Positions 19,390 through 31,150 of a DNA stretch of 43,477 nucleotides are shown here, piece by piece. Each line of letters begins with the position of its first letter. The stretch's first letter is position 1. Source of the DNA: Mesaphorura yosii (Eukaryota > Arthropoda > Collembola > Poduromorpha > Tullbergiidae); the NCBI GenBank assembly GCA_009869945.1, contig WIXG01000523.1, positions 1 through 43,477 on the forward strand, in the 5' to 3' direction. A program made the position numbers and the translations under genes. The notes beneath the pieces are model-generated. The model did not search any database. It had not been told where the DNA came from and saw only the letters and a list, made by a program, of their open reading frames with translations.

Positions 19390-21560
19390 ATGTTGACTGC
19401 TGGGCTCCGCCCGGCTGAACAAATCTTAAATTTCTGCTGTGCCTTGTATCTGATTGACAACGGAATTGTGCAAGATAACTTTAATCAAACTGTCAGTAAC
19501 GAATTCTTTCGAGTACAGAACACAGGAGCAGTGATAACTGATTCCGGCTGCCGCAAACTACTCGGACGAAGTGGCTACGCCCCAACCACACAACTGGAAA
19601 AAGTAAGCATCGCTGACCTCGACCCGAACACACGAGCTTGCATCCCGCGAGTTAGTTCGTGTTGCCTCCTGCAAATAGTCGATGTCGAGTATGACGCCTT
19701 CACAAACCAGCCTCATTTCATTTTTGGGCCAAATCCAAATCATTCGGTACTGACAACGAGAATTGGCGACGGCGACCATGGACAAAGGCATCAAAAATGC
19801 ATGGAAGAAGGCGCCAGCGTTCCTTCGGAGCCAGAGACAGAACTAGAACCGGACGCTGAGGGGCCAACCTGGCCGCCATTACCACCGTACGAGGAAATTC
19901 CATATGGTGGACCACGGTGGGGCCTGCTGGAGCCATGGGAGATTGCCGTTAAAACATGTGCCACGCTTCCAGTCGCACTGATCGCCATCATCGGAAATTT
20001 GGTGGTCATTCGCATCATTTTCAAGACACGGCTGACGAAAAATTCGGTGAATCTCTTCATTCTTAACATGAGCATCGCCGATCTTCTGACCGCACTGCTT
20101 TTTACGTGGATATTCCTGGTTATGGACTTCTACCAGCGATACGTGCTCGGGAAAATTTTCTGCGAGTATCACAGCACGGTGTTGAGTAAGTAAAACGCGT
20201 TTAAAATCAACGGAGTTTCAGGCTTCAGGACTACTGTCTTATCTCTCGTTTCCAGACACGCTGATGCTGACGAGCATTTTTAGTCTGTGTGCAATCAGTT
20301 TCGACCGCCTTACAGCCGTTGTGTTTCCGTTCCGAAGCAAAATGAGTCCGAGAGTAGCCAAGTACGTGATTTACTGCATTTGGATTGCTGCCACTGGGAT
20401 TTCGGCCCCGATCGTTCTCTGGCGGAGTTTTGAGGAGAGGCAATGGCTGGATTTCTTGGAGATTTGGTGTCAAGAAGAACGAACTAAAGCTAGACTCTAC
20501 TGGCTCCTTCTCGTTTCGGCGTTATTCTGGTTTCCCATCGGCGTTCTTGTGATTAGCTACACGGCGATCATCATAAAGGTTACTTTTAGCTAAATAAAAG
20601 CATAATTTAGCATTAATTTACGTTATTTTCGTGGAACATTTAATCTTTTATAGCTACATTTCATGGAAAAACATCAGCACGAAGATCACGGCCATACATG
20701 GCAAATCAAAGCCAAATCGAAGGTCATCAACATGTTTTTTCTCGTTCTGATTGCTTTCGTTGTCTGCTGGACTCCATTTACGATTGTCGTATACGAGCGG
20801 AATCGATTAACAGCCAAGCTGAACACTGAAGTGGTAAATCCATTAATTTCGACTTACAAGCATCGAAGAGAGAGGCTGGCTACGTCAACGAAAAGCTAAA
20901 AGCTAAGTGGTCTTTCTACCTTGTTGTTTACCTTGCAATTAGGTCCCGGTTTGGCTGGACAATCTGTTGTTTGCCTCGCAATATTTGATGATCGTCAATT
21001 CGGCTGTGAATCCTATCATTTACGGGTTCAAGAACGAGAATCTGCGACGTGGGTTTAGGACGGTCATTCCTTCCTGCTGTAAGCGCCAAAGCAAGATTGA
21101 AGTGTCGACGATCATGGCGGATGCTGCTGGAAGGAAGCAGCAACGGCAGTGGCAGGCTGGCGGTGGCGGCTCATCGGGCCTCAACCCGACCGAACCGCCA
21201 GGCATGGGTGAAGACATCCTGAACAACGCCGTTAAGATAAACCTGGGAACGGGGACACGGGGTCACGGCCCTGGCCGTGGCAGTGCTGGTGGAATCAACA
21301 CGCCGAGCGCTCCTCCATATCACTTTCAGTTCCTCGCCAAGACACGCAAGTACTACGAGAACATCCTGTTTGCCAATGCCAACAATTCGGGGATGGAGAA
21401 GGCGAGCTTGAACTCTTACGAGCGGCGAGGGTCTGCACTCGCGGATTTGGGACTTTCGATCCCGGAGACGGGCACGGGCTCCGGCGCGGGGTCCGACCCG
21501 GGGTCTTCAGCATGCAATTCGACGTCGCCTACCGCATCAACGACGATTGACAATGTTTAA
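19390..21560 (+). CDS. Class A neuropeptide-type GPCR with long N-terminus (638 aa)
   Basis: Four exons (19390-20185, 20256-20578, 20654-20833, 20943-21560). Seven membrane segments are visible: GNLVVIRII (TM1), NMSIADLLTALLF (TM2), the Cys after TM2 (KIFCEYH), CAISFDRLTAVVFP (TM3, DRL in place of DRY), YVIYCIWIAATGISAP (TM4), LVSALFWFPIGVLVIS (TM5), FFLVLIAFVVCWTPF (TM6, CWxP) and NSAVNPIIYGF (TM7, NPxxY). This places it in the rhodopsin-like peptide-receptor group; the ligand cannot be assigned. The N-terminus of about 190 residues contains several Cys and N-glycosylation sites and an acidic Pro-rich stalk. The start is the ATG at 19390; signal-peptide character is weak. The donor after exon 2 (GTTACT) is non-consensus. 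The long Gly/Ser-rich tail starts after a CC pair near the helix 8 end. Confidence 0.85.
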
Positions 21561-21591
21561 CATGACGATTGCTGATAAAAACATGATCCGA

Positions 21592-21597
21592 AATAAA
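21592..21597 (+). terminator. Poly(A) signal of the GPCR gene
   Basis: AATAAA 32 bases after the stop codon. Confidence 0.6.
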
Positions 21598-22297
21598 TCG
21601 TAAGCCACAATCGCATTCGTACGATGCGATGATGCAAGCGAAAGTGCAAATTTAGGAACAAGCATTTTGCATACTGATTGACGGGCGCGCGGCCGCGACG
21701 ACGGATTTAATTGATGATCGAGTCGAGAAATTGATGCCAGGGGCAAGTAAGCACCAAGCACGCTGTCATTTGTCAATTGTCATAATATTAAAGAAAAAGA
21801 ACGCGAGACAAAAACACAACCGAGTGCAACAATTGAATTCTGTGTGACTTGTGACTTCGTCTTCATCCTCAGCGATTAATCATCGACACTTGAGACTTGA
21901 TTTTACGACACGTGTTTAATTGCGAGAGTCAAAGAAAGGAAATGACAGTCGGCTTTTGCGTTCCCTGCATTTTCAAGCATCATGCATACATTCTCGAGCT
22001 GGTTAGAGATGAAAGATGTAAATTCGTCAATTTGTCAAAACTAACCTAAGAATAAGAACTGCGTTGCGTAATTTTGACACTTGACTTATGGCGTGCGCTG
22101 CGCCTGTGCGAAGGGTTGAATTGTCAACCGGGGGTATTGTAATGGTACGTTATTTATGATCGGCCATAAATGCCCAGAATTGCAATCCTGCCTAAAACAA
22201 ACACAACAGTGCGCAGTGATCGGTGATAATGATTAGTGACTTGGCTCTAGCTGTTATGCAATCAATCGGATAGGACAGACAGATGAAATTGATTCTT

Positions 22298-22304
22298 TAT
22301 AAAT
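22298..22304 (+). promoter_or_regulatory. TATA box of the Gln-rich secreted gene
   Basis: TATAAAT lies 138 bases before the proposed ATG at 22436. Confidence 0.45.
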
Positions 22305-22435
22305 GAAGACACCGCCAATTTATGGCCTGCACTCTCCAAACAGTGGCTGTCGAAGGAAGACGGTCAACTTAACAGAAACTGGCGAAGCACGTTCTTATCA
22401 GTTGACGCGAGGAATTGATTGCAGTAGCTGGCGCC

Positions 22436-23470
22436 ATGAGGTCGCTGTCGCTAGAATTTGTAAGTTGCACCATCATTCAGTTTTAACTCGTTAACTGTTT
22501 AATTTTCATTTATTTTCGCTGTCAGGCCATATTTATTCTTCCCTGGTGTTTCCTCTGCACCTGTCCCTCAAGAATTCAGGCCCAGATAGGGCCAGGGTCT
22601 TCGTACGGTTATCCCCCAAGCCCCATATCAGCTTACAGCCAGAGTGGTCAGAGTCAGCGTACTTACGACCAGCAACAGCAGCAGCAATCGTACTTCCAGT
22701 ATTCAAGGCCCGATATAATCTCAGAAGCCCCGACGTACCCTGTCACCCTCGGCTTACCCCGCGCCCGCGACAACCAACTGCAGCTCGGCCCGACTCCGAC
22801 ATTCTACAGTGCCAACAGCATCGGGAGCCCCTCATGCCGTGGCCAGCTCGTTGGAGACGAATTCAAATACGTCTGCTCTGGCCCTACTCCAACGCTGTCG
22901 AGGAAATACATTCTCTGGCTCCAGGCAGGGCGATCACGGCCAATCAGGATCGAGATACCAAACTACAAGCTCGATGACTGGATCGAAGCAGGCTTCAAAC
23001 GCTCGCCAGACCGAACACGATCGCTTATCAACGTGTTTGTAAGGAAACCCGAGGTCACGGCGCACGCCTCGGCGGAGGAGACGGGCCCGCAGGAGCCTGA
23101 AGTCAACCTCGAGTACGAACCCGTGCTGCAAACGACCAGGCATTTCGGGACAGACGAAGTCAGGATTGTGGGGCCGGGTGTGATTCAAGAGCCACAGGCG
23201 TTCGGGGGCAGGCCAGGCAGCAGCGGCGATGGAAGGCAGCAGATTCAGTACAAAAGAGATGTGAAAGCGGCGGAGGCAGAAAACGGTCACGTGAAGAGTG
23301 AGACCGAAGCCATGAAAATTGAATCAAGAAGCCAGGTGGCCTCTCCTTCAATGAACCCCATAACAGCCGTGAACCAGACTAAGGCTTACGCTTTCCCGAT
23401 GCCGATGTGGAGTGGAATGTGGATCCCGCTTTCGGGACCGAACGGAGAACGAATTAAACTGGGTTCATAA
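22436..23470 (+). CDS. Secreted Gln/Pro-rich protein, unknown (322 aa)
   Basis: A 24-base first exon (22436-22459, MRSLSLEF) is spliced to 22526-23470. Joined, they give a signal peptide (EFAIFILPWCFLCTCPS) that neither exon shows alone. A Tyr/Ser/Pro-rich region with a Gln run follows, then a more ordered central part with two Cys (SPSCRGQLVGDEFKYVC) and a Trp/Tyr-rich block (KYILWLQAGRSRPIRIEIPN). The C-terminus is charged, with a dibasic YKRD site. No family is recognised. It is convergent with PTIP, the stops being 224 bases apart. Confidence 0.65.
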
Positions 23471-23560
23471 CCATGTGTACTTTGTACTCAATTCTTCGTC
23501 ATGTCGTTTAATTCCTACACACTTCACATTTGAGTGAAATGAACAATTAAAAATCTGTAC

Positions 23561-23566
23561 AATAAA
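23561..23566 (+). terminator. Poly(A) signal of the Gln-rich secreted gene
   Basis: AATAAA 91 bases after the stop, between the convergent gene ends. Confidence 0.5.
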
Positions 23567-23693
23567 TTAATCAAGCTTAATTAGTAAATCTCAATCTTAG
23601 CAATTACAATTAGCAACTTACAGTAAAATGTCGGTTTACGGTTACATTAAAAAAGAACAAATATATGCAAGTTAGTGCAAGGCAAGTGCGCGT

Positions 23694-26600
23694 CTAATTT
23701 AGCTTTAACTTGTTAATCACGTCGATTTTCTGTCGGACGACCATCTCGAGCACTTTTTCCCATTTTATCACTGAAAAAGACAGAAAAGGATTCAAAATAA
23801 GTTAAAATCTGCATTAATCTGCACGGAATGCAATAATTGACTTTGACTTACCGCACGGGTTCGACAGAATCGACTTGAAGAGGTGTGCGTCCTCTTCGCA
23901 GGTAACCACAAAGAATTTGGTCGAATTTTTGGCACTGTTGAGGATCGCCTTGACGGACTGAAACTCAATCACGCGGCCCCCGGCGGACTGGACGATTTCC
24001 TTTAGTGAGGCTCTACTGGGCTGCACGTTGGGCGAAAGATAAAACACGAGGTCTTCGAGCAACTGGTTTCGACGTGGCATTCTCAGAATTGCGGGCAGGT
24101 CGACGTCGTACAGCGTGCTAAACATCGAGTCCTTGATCATGTACGGGGCAGCGTCGACAAATTCGTCCTTTCCGACGCAGGCGATGACCCACTCAGTCGA
24201 GACGATGTAGGACGCGTGGCTCAGGCAGCAAAAGAACTTTTTCGTGTACGCGTTGTCGAGGAGGACGAGGATCGAAGTTTCTTTGGGGGTCTCCGTGATC
24301 CGAGCACCGAGCTTCTCAAGCTTCTGCTTCGTCTTGTCCTTGACTGCTTTTGAGCCGCCAGAAAGCATGACGATCGGCCCCGTCTGCACAGGCGGCCGTC
24401 TGAAGAGCGGAATTGTGATCGGGATTGGCACGACCGGAACGACGGAAGGCTCCTTCGTTGTGTCGTCTGCAGCAGTCTCAGGCTGGGTAGTCTGAGCTTG
24501 GGATTCTGGTTCTGATTCTGGCGCGACTGCGGGTTCCGTCTTGATTTCGGCCACTGGCGCAGAAGTCGAATTGGCATTAGCGTCGGCATTGGCTTCAGCT
24601 TCGCTTTCGGTCCCAGGCTCTGTCTTTATCTTGGCGGGAGTTGGCGTGGGCGTAGAATCTGAAACGGCCCCACCTTCGCTTGCGGGTTGTTCCTCCGAGC
24701 TTGAGCTTGGATCTGTTGGAGTGGGAGTTGGAGCAGTTTCAGGTGCCTGTGACTGTGACTCTGACTGCGTAGAAGGCGCTCCGGCTCCAGGCGTTGGAGG
24801 TGCAGAGCTTGGCTTTGGCATTTGTGCTGGCGTTGGCGCTGATTGAGCAGCCGATGGATTGGGCGTGGAGGGCTCAGACTTCTGCAAGGGGATCGGGACC
24901 ACTTTAGGAGGAGGCGAGAGCCGTTGCAGGTACGCTTGCTCCTCCAGCTTCATTTTCTTCGCCGCGCCACCGTCTTCTGGCCGTTCTGGCCCCGGCAAAG
25001 GCAGTGCCCGTTTCCGGCCCTTGAATTTCTCCATGCACTCGTTGCTCACGCGAATCGGGCTCTTCCAGGCCGCCATGAGATGCACGATGGGCGCAATATC
25101 AAACCGGAACGGCTGTTCCGTATTAAATTGCTGATACTTTGGGCTGTGGATCATTTGCAGGAGCGTCGCGGTCGGGCCGAACATGAGCTCGTTCAGAAAC
25201 TGGACGTTGATGACCGGCTTCCTCCATTCGCGAGCTTTCTGGTACTTTTTGCCTTCGGGCTTCAGGGCGACAAGTGCCAGGTTGGATTTCGTAAAGTAAC
25301 TCGTGAGCTTAGCGCCAAGGATTTTCAGCATGTTGCAAAGCCGAAGCTTCTCGTCGCCTTTGAATCCCGTCGTAGAGACTATCTCGCCTCGGAGCGGCCT
25401 GTCCTTGTCTGCGAAGGGCACGGGGAGGTGGATCGAGTAGAAAGGCGCGGAGACGACCCGACGAATGCAAATGTCGCTGAGCCAATGAAAAGTGACCACT
25501 CGCTTCCCTTCCCGGAGCGCCTGAGTGAATTCCCGAAAGTTCTGCGAGTCGGACAGCACGTGAGTGAGTCTCATGCTGTACGCTTCATCAACCTCGCCTC
25601 CGCACTTCAGCACAATCTGCCGCCAGTTTGGCGCGTCGGGGTTGGGGAAAGGCGCCCAGAACGTGCAGCCTACGAGGAAGCCGTCGAGCGGGATTTTGAC
25701 GCTCGGGTCGTGCCCAACGAATTGGTGAGGCCGTGTTGCGGCTGCGATCGCCTGCGCTGCCCCGGCCGGCATCCGTGGCTTGCCGATGGCTCCCGCCGCG
25801 AGCTGGGCTGCGGCAGCAGCTTTGGCGGCGCTTGCTTGATTCTTGCGCTGGGCCACAAGCGATTGGCGTGGCGTCTTTTGCGTTGGAGTCGTCGGCGTTG
25901 TGGGAGTCTGCGGCGGGGTTTGTGGCTGGTACATCTGAACCTGAGGTGAGCCAGGAACTTGTCCTATTTGGCCCTGTGCTTGCCCAGGGCCAGGAAATCC
26001 CGTCCCAGGCCCGGGGCCGACGGCGTGGGTGGGCGAATCGGGGACGTTGTTCCCTTGCAGGCGTGTGTTGAGCATGTTGGCCAGCACCGTCTTGGTCTTG
26101 GAGTGGATCTGTACGGGAATGCCTCCGTGCGGGTGGCCATGCTGTTGCTGTTGCTGCAATTGCTGCTGCTGTTCAGGACCCAGTCCCTGGCCCGGACCTG
26201 CACCAGCGCCTCCTGGAGAGTACATTATACCTACACCGTGTGGACCAGCACCTGCTCCAGGACTCTGCCCACGAATATTCCTCGCCTGCATCTGTTGCTG
26301 CAGCTGCATGACGTTCGGATGAGTCTGCTGCATTTGCTGCTGCTGTTGTGGGTCGGCTCCGGATCCAGGCCCCTGACCGACTTGGCCCTGAACCTGACCA
26401 CCGATCCCCACGCCCACGCCCATTCCTGGACCTCCTGGCCCACCAGATATTCCCATACGAGCTCCCTGCGCCTGCATTTGCATCTGCTGTTGCTGGAGGA
26501 GTTGTTGGCCTCGAATTAATTGACTGCCGCCACCGCCTGGAGGGCCAATCCATTGCTGCTGTTGCTGCTGCGCACCGCCTGGCGCATGCTGACCTGGGCC

Positions 26601-29600
26601 CGTGCCTCCGACGCCTGTCGGTGATTGTGGGATGCCTCCCATGCCAATGCCGCCGATGCCACGCATTCCCATCGTCTGCACTTGCACTTGTGGGTGGAGT
26701 GGGCTACCTGGAGGCACCTGTTGCTGTTGTTGTTGTTGTTGCTGCTGCTGTGCATGCAGGAGCTGTTGTCTTTGCTGCTGCTGATTGACAGACATGGGCA
26801 TCTGCTGCTGCATTCTGTAGGGAAGCCCCTGCCCAGGCCCTTGGCTGACTTGACCCTGCCCAGGCCCTTGGCTGACTTGACCCTGCCCAGGCCCGGGTTG
26901 GCCCTGCTGCTGTTGATGTAACATGACTTGCCTCACGTTAAGCCGCTGCTGCAGGAGTTGTGGAGTGAGAACCTGCTGCTGCTGCTGAGGGCGAATAATT
27001 CCTCCTCCGCTGTGATGCTGCTGGCTGATCATCTGGCTCTGAGAATAGCTCATCTGCTGTTGCTGCATCAGGTGCTGAGCGCCCTGGGAGTGCTGCCCGT
27101 CTTGAAGCAGCAGCTGTTGCTGTTGCTGCTGCTGCTGCTGGTGCGGGTGTGGGTGCTGTGGCGAATGAGAATTTTGCGAATGCTGGTTGGGGTGCCCGAG
27201 CATCTGAATCTGAGGCGGAGGGCCGGGCCCAGGCTTGTTCGGCGGCATCCCAACCTGAACCTGCACCTGGTCGCCCTGGCCGTGGAAGTAGCCGAGGCCG
27301 AGCCCCTGTGGGGTTTGTGGAGAAATCCGCTGCTGCTGCTGCTGCGGCTGCATGCCCATTCCCATGCTTCCAACGCCAACGCCCAAATGGTCATCCTTTT
27401 GCTGCTGCATTTGCATGCCGCCGTGCTGCTGCGGTGGCTGTTGGCCTTGTCCCTGTCCCTGCATTTGTGGCGACTGGGGCACATAATAATTTTGCTGCTG
27501 CTGCTGTTGAGGCGGCGGCTGCATTCCGCGCTGTGGGAACGGGGACATTGGGCTCATAGGCGACTGCGGGGCGGAGTGGACGTACTGCTGGCCTGGGCCA
27601 GGGCCCTGCTGAACGGAGTATCGAGGTTGCTGCTGAGGCGGCATGTGACCGTGACCAGACACTGAAACCGGGCTGCCAGGCGGCTGCTGACGGTAAATCT
27701 GCATGTGGATGCTCGTTGGAGTGTTCATGCCCTGCTGCATTTGCTGCTGCTGCTGCTGTGGAGGAGGAGGCCCTCCTTGATAACCCTGCATTTGCTGCTG
27801 CTGCTGCATGCCTTGCCCAGCCCCCAGCTGGTGCTGCTGCTGACTAGGAAATGGCCGACTCCCGCCGCCTGGACCGCCTCCGGGACTCATCTGCCCCTGG
27901 AACACTTGCATCGGCGACTGCCCAGGAGCGGGACGCCCCGGTCCTAGTCCTGAGCTCTGCATCGGGGGCTGTTGCTGACCGCCGGGACCGGCAAACATGT
28001 GCTGCTGCTGCTGGTGTTGGTGGCCGTGTGGCGAAGGCATGCCTTGCTGAACGGTCTGCTGCTGCGGAAAATGTTGACCTTGGCTCACGCCCACACCAAC
28101 GCCCACACCCACACCCTGAAGCCCTTGCTGCTGCCCCTGCATCATGTGCTGCTGCTGTTGTGGATGCATCTGGCCACCCACGCCCATTTGTCCAGCCTGC
28201 CCTTGCCCGACGTGCATCATTTGGTTCAATTGCTGCCCCTGCAGCATTTGGTGTTGACCTTGCCCGTGCTGCTGCATCATTTGCTGCTGGCCAAGCCCCA
28301 TCGGCCTCTGTCCCGGCACCATCATTTGCTGCTGCTGTTGTGGCTGTGGCCCAGGCCCGGGTCCCATGTGCATTTGGCCCATCTGCCCTCCGTGAGGCCC
28401 CTGTCCGTGCATTTGGGCCGACTGGCCCATTTGCTGAGGGTGCATCGGTCGCTGCCCGCGCACGAGTTGAGACATTTGGCCGATTTGCTGCTGGTGCGGT
28501 TGCATTGGACGATGTTGCTGCTGCTGCAAATGCTGTGCGGGTCCTGGTCCCATCTGCATTTGTTGGCCCATTTGGGCAATTTGCGGCCCCGGCCCTGGTC
28601 CATGATGCTGTAACTGCTGCTGCATCATTTGTGGCTGGGCACTATGGCCGTGGCCGCCACCGCCGGGCTGACTTGTGGGACCGACATTCATCATCTGCTG
28701 CTGCTGATGAGAAATTTGCCCGTGACCGTGGCCCAGCGGACTGTGACCGTGACCGACGCCCATGGGGCTATGCATCTGCTGGTTGGGCGACCCAAGCTGT
28801 GGTTGGCGCTGCGGGCTAGGGCTGCTCATGGCGATAGACACGACCTGGCCCGCCTGCTGGACAGGTTGGCCGCCAGGAGTCATCGGCATCGGATGTTCAG
28901 GGCTCTGAAAACCTGCTCCTGTCCCGGGCCCGACGCCGGTTGGAGTCAGTGGCTGTCCCATTTTATTCATCAGGCGCTGGTCTTGCAAATTTTGCTGTTG
29001 CTGAATTTGTCCAAGGCCGCCAACACCAAGTTGGCCTCCTGTATTTTGCATGCCTAAGTTTTGTTGTTGCAAATTGATATTCTGTTGGCCTTGTAAATGA
29101 TGCGGTGGCTGTTGCTGCTGCTGAACAGTTGGTATTTGTTGAGTGTGGCCCTGAAAATTCTGCTGTTGTTGGGCCTGGGCCGCCGCCGCCTGCTGTTGTT
29201 GTTGTTGTTGTTGTTGCAGCTGCTGCTGCTGCTGTCGAACGAGCATTTGCCTCCGTAGCTGTTCATCCCGATGCTTCTGCGCCAGTTTCTGTACGACCAG
29301 CGCCCGCTGCTCGTCGTCAATCTTTTCCCATTGGTCTTTGAGGTCGGGATTGCTCTTAATGTAGCGTACAATCTCGAGCTGCTCCTGCGGAGTGGCGACG
29401 GGGTGAAATTGAGGCCGAGGCGCCTGTGGAGTGCTGGCGCTGGTGCTTGGCGTTGGCGTGTGAGGAGCAGAACCAAAAGACGAAGTGGTTGACGTGAACA
29501 TGGCTGGTTTGGGCTTCGTAGTTGGAGTGCTTGGCGTTGATGCCTGTGCCTGTGCAGTATTTTTGAGCTCCAACGCCCGCATTTTTGCGGCGACTTGACT

Positions 29601-30370
29601 CGGCGTGAGCACGAATTTCGGGTGATAAATGGCAGCATCTTGCAGGCTCCCGTTCTTGATCGAGTCCGTCACCCAATCGCTGCAGACGATTTTTATCCCC
29701 GCCCTCAATGCTGCTTGGTACATTTTCCCTTCGCAAGTGTTGGTGACTACATGAGTGGTCGATCTCATTAGGTCCCGGTTGAATGTCCCACCGTAGTACG
29801 TTACATTCGCCCACAAGTGTTTCAGATCGTCGCCTTTGATGCCAGAAGGTGTGATCGAAACTTTGGAGAAGAGCTGGTTGTTTTCGACGCTGAATCCTGC
29901 CACTCTGAACATGAATGAGCAACCAGGAACATAAATTAGCGATCTTAGGTAGCAAAAAAGCTAAAAGAAAATAAATAATTATTTTGCAACATTTAACTTA
30001 CGGAAGAACTTTTCCAAGTCTGCAAGAATACTCGACCCAGCTTGGTTTAACAATTGGAAGATCGAAAATATCACGAGCTTCCTCAACTTTGACTTCCAAA
30101 GCATCGGGCGCTGCGATAAAATGAGTCACGCCCATCCCGACGTAGTTTCTGAACTTGGCTCCTCCACTTTCGAGTAATTTGATAATCTAAATTTAAAAAT
30201 CAACCATTAACTAGCGTTAAATTAAAGGGAATATCACCAAATGCCTCTTATAAGATGCCTCCCAATATTTTAGAACTTACCCTTGGCTCAACGGAGCCCG
30301 AAACGCAAAATGAAACTTCATTAAAGAGTCGCTCCGACAATTGGTCCACGTCGTAGGGGAAAATGTCCAT
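23694..30370 (-). CDS. PTIP/PAXIP1 homologue, six BRCT repeats (2134 aa)
   Basis: Four exons (30370-30281, 30186-30002, 29904-23852, 23770-23694), phases agreeing. PTIP is a nuclear adaptor that links DNA-damage signalling (53BP1, gamma-H2AX) with the MLL3/4 histone H3K4 methyltransferase complex. BRCT1-2 span about residues 10-195 (VSFCVSGSVEPRIIKLLESG; KPSWVEYS; CSDWVTDSI). A Gln/Pro/Gly/Met-rich stretch follows to about 1400, with many CAG/CAA runs. BRCT3-4 lie at about 1495-1670 (FHWLSDICIRR) and BRCT5-6 at about 1905-2134 (STEWVIACVGKDEF; the last block completed by the small final exon, VIKWEKVLEMV). An acidic Ser/Thr/Pro linker precedes the last pair. Insect PTIP proteins are similarly long and Gln-rich. 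The second exon completes BRCT1, so the N-terminus is well supported. Confidence 0.92.
26000..29240 (-). repeat. Coding Gln-rich (CTG/CAG-type) low-complexity tract in PTIP
   Basis: Interrupted poly-Gln runs mixed with Pro, Gly, His and Met make up about 1,080 codons. The plus strand is dense in CTG and GCTGTTG strings. A 27-base minisatellite at 26827-26895 (two full copies, one partial) encodes a repeated PGPGQGQVSQG-type unit. Confidence 0.85.
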
Positions 30371-31150
30371 TGTGAACGATTAATTAAATGATACCGACAC
30401 AATTTCAGCTCAGGTTCAGCTTTATCAGACCTCTTACTGCAGCCTGGTGTCAAAGTCAATTGATTAGCATCAAAATACTTCATAACGTCATAATTACTGA
30501 CCAGAAACGCATTTATCTGAACTTCATCTTGTTTACTGGAGCTGGAGCACTCAACTTCATTAACGAATCGAGTCGCATCTTAAACAATAAAACGGTGATC
30601 GGATGCCTAGTCTAATGACTAACCCGTAATATTCACTTTTAAAAGGACAAAAGGGTACGGACGCAAGAGTTAAAACACGAAAAATGAGTGTGGGGTAGTT
30701 AATTTAAGTACTTAACTATCGACAATGTCAAACCGTTCCAATGAACACAAATAATTGGAATCACTAACCTAACAATTGCCTCCGCACAAGAAAGTAAAAA
30801 GGGAATCTTTGTATTGGCGTACCGCAGCTTAGCATTTTAGCACTGAAGTTTGTATTTCGCAGTCAAGCTCTTGTTTCGCAGTTTCTGAATCCGAATCTGA
30901 ATGCACTGAGCTCATCTCGCCTCATCTCCAATGATCTTTGTTGAAAAATCGCCGTGTTCACGTTCTTTGGAGATTTACATTGAAACGCAATCGACCCTGA
31001 AGTTAGATTGCCGCGTCGTGCTTCCGTGTCAGCTTTGGGATCGATTAAAATTGAGATAAGAAAAGATATATTTAATTTATTTACTATTCCACTAAATTAA
31101 TGCATAAATTAATCGAATCATTGTACTAAATCACTAAATCTGCAGTTAAC
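30371..31150. other. Intergenic between PTIP and the kinase gene
   Basis: Upstream region of PTIP and 3' flank of the kinase gene. AT-rich; no further gene is recognised. Confidence 0.5.

Larger units (their letters stand above)
21561..22435. other. Intergenic between GPCR and Gln-rich secreted gene
   Basis: Holds the GPCR poly(A) signal and the TATA-type promoter of the next gene. No gene is recognised. Confidence 0.5.

Noticed and set aside
24843..25949. 368-codon plus-strand open frame opposite PTIP
   Set aside because: It is antisense to conserved BRCT3-4 coding sequence, lacks any domain and is explained by GC-rich codon use on the other strand.
27851..28819. 322-codon Ala/Val-rich plus-strand open frame
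   Set aside because: A shadow of the Gln-rich PTIP tract; repeated CTG/GCC-type codons keep other frames open.
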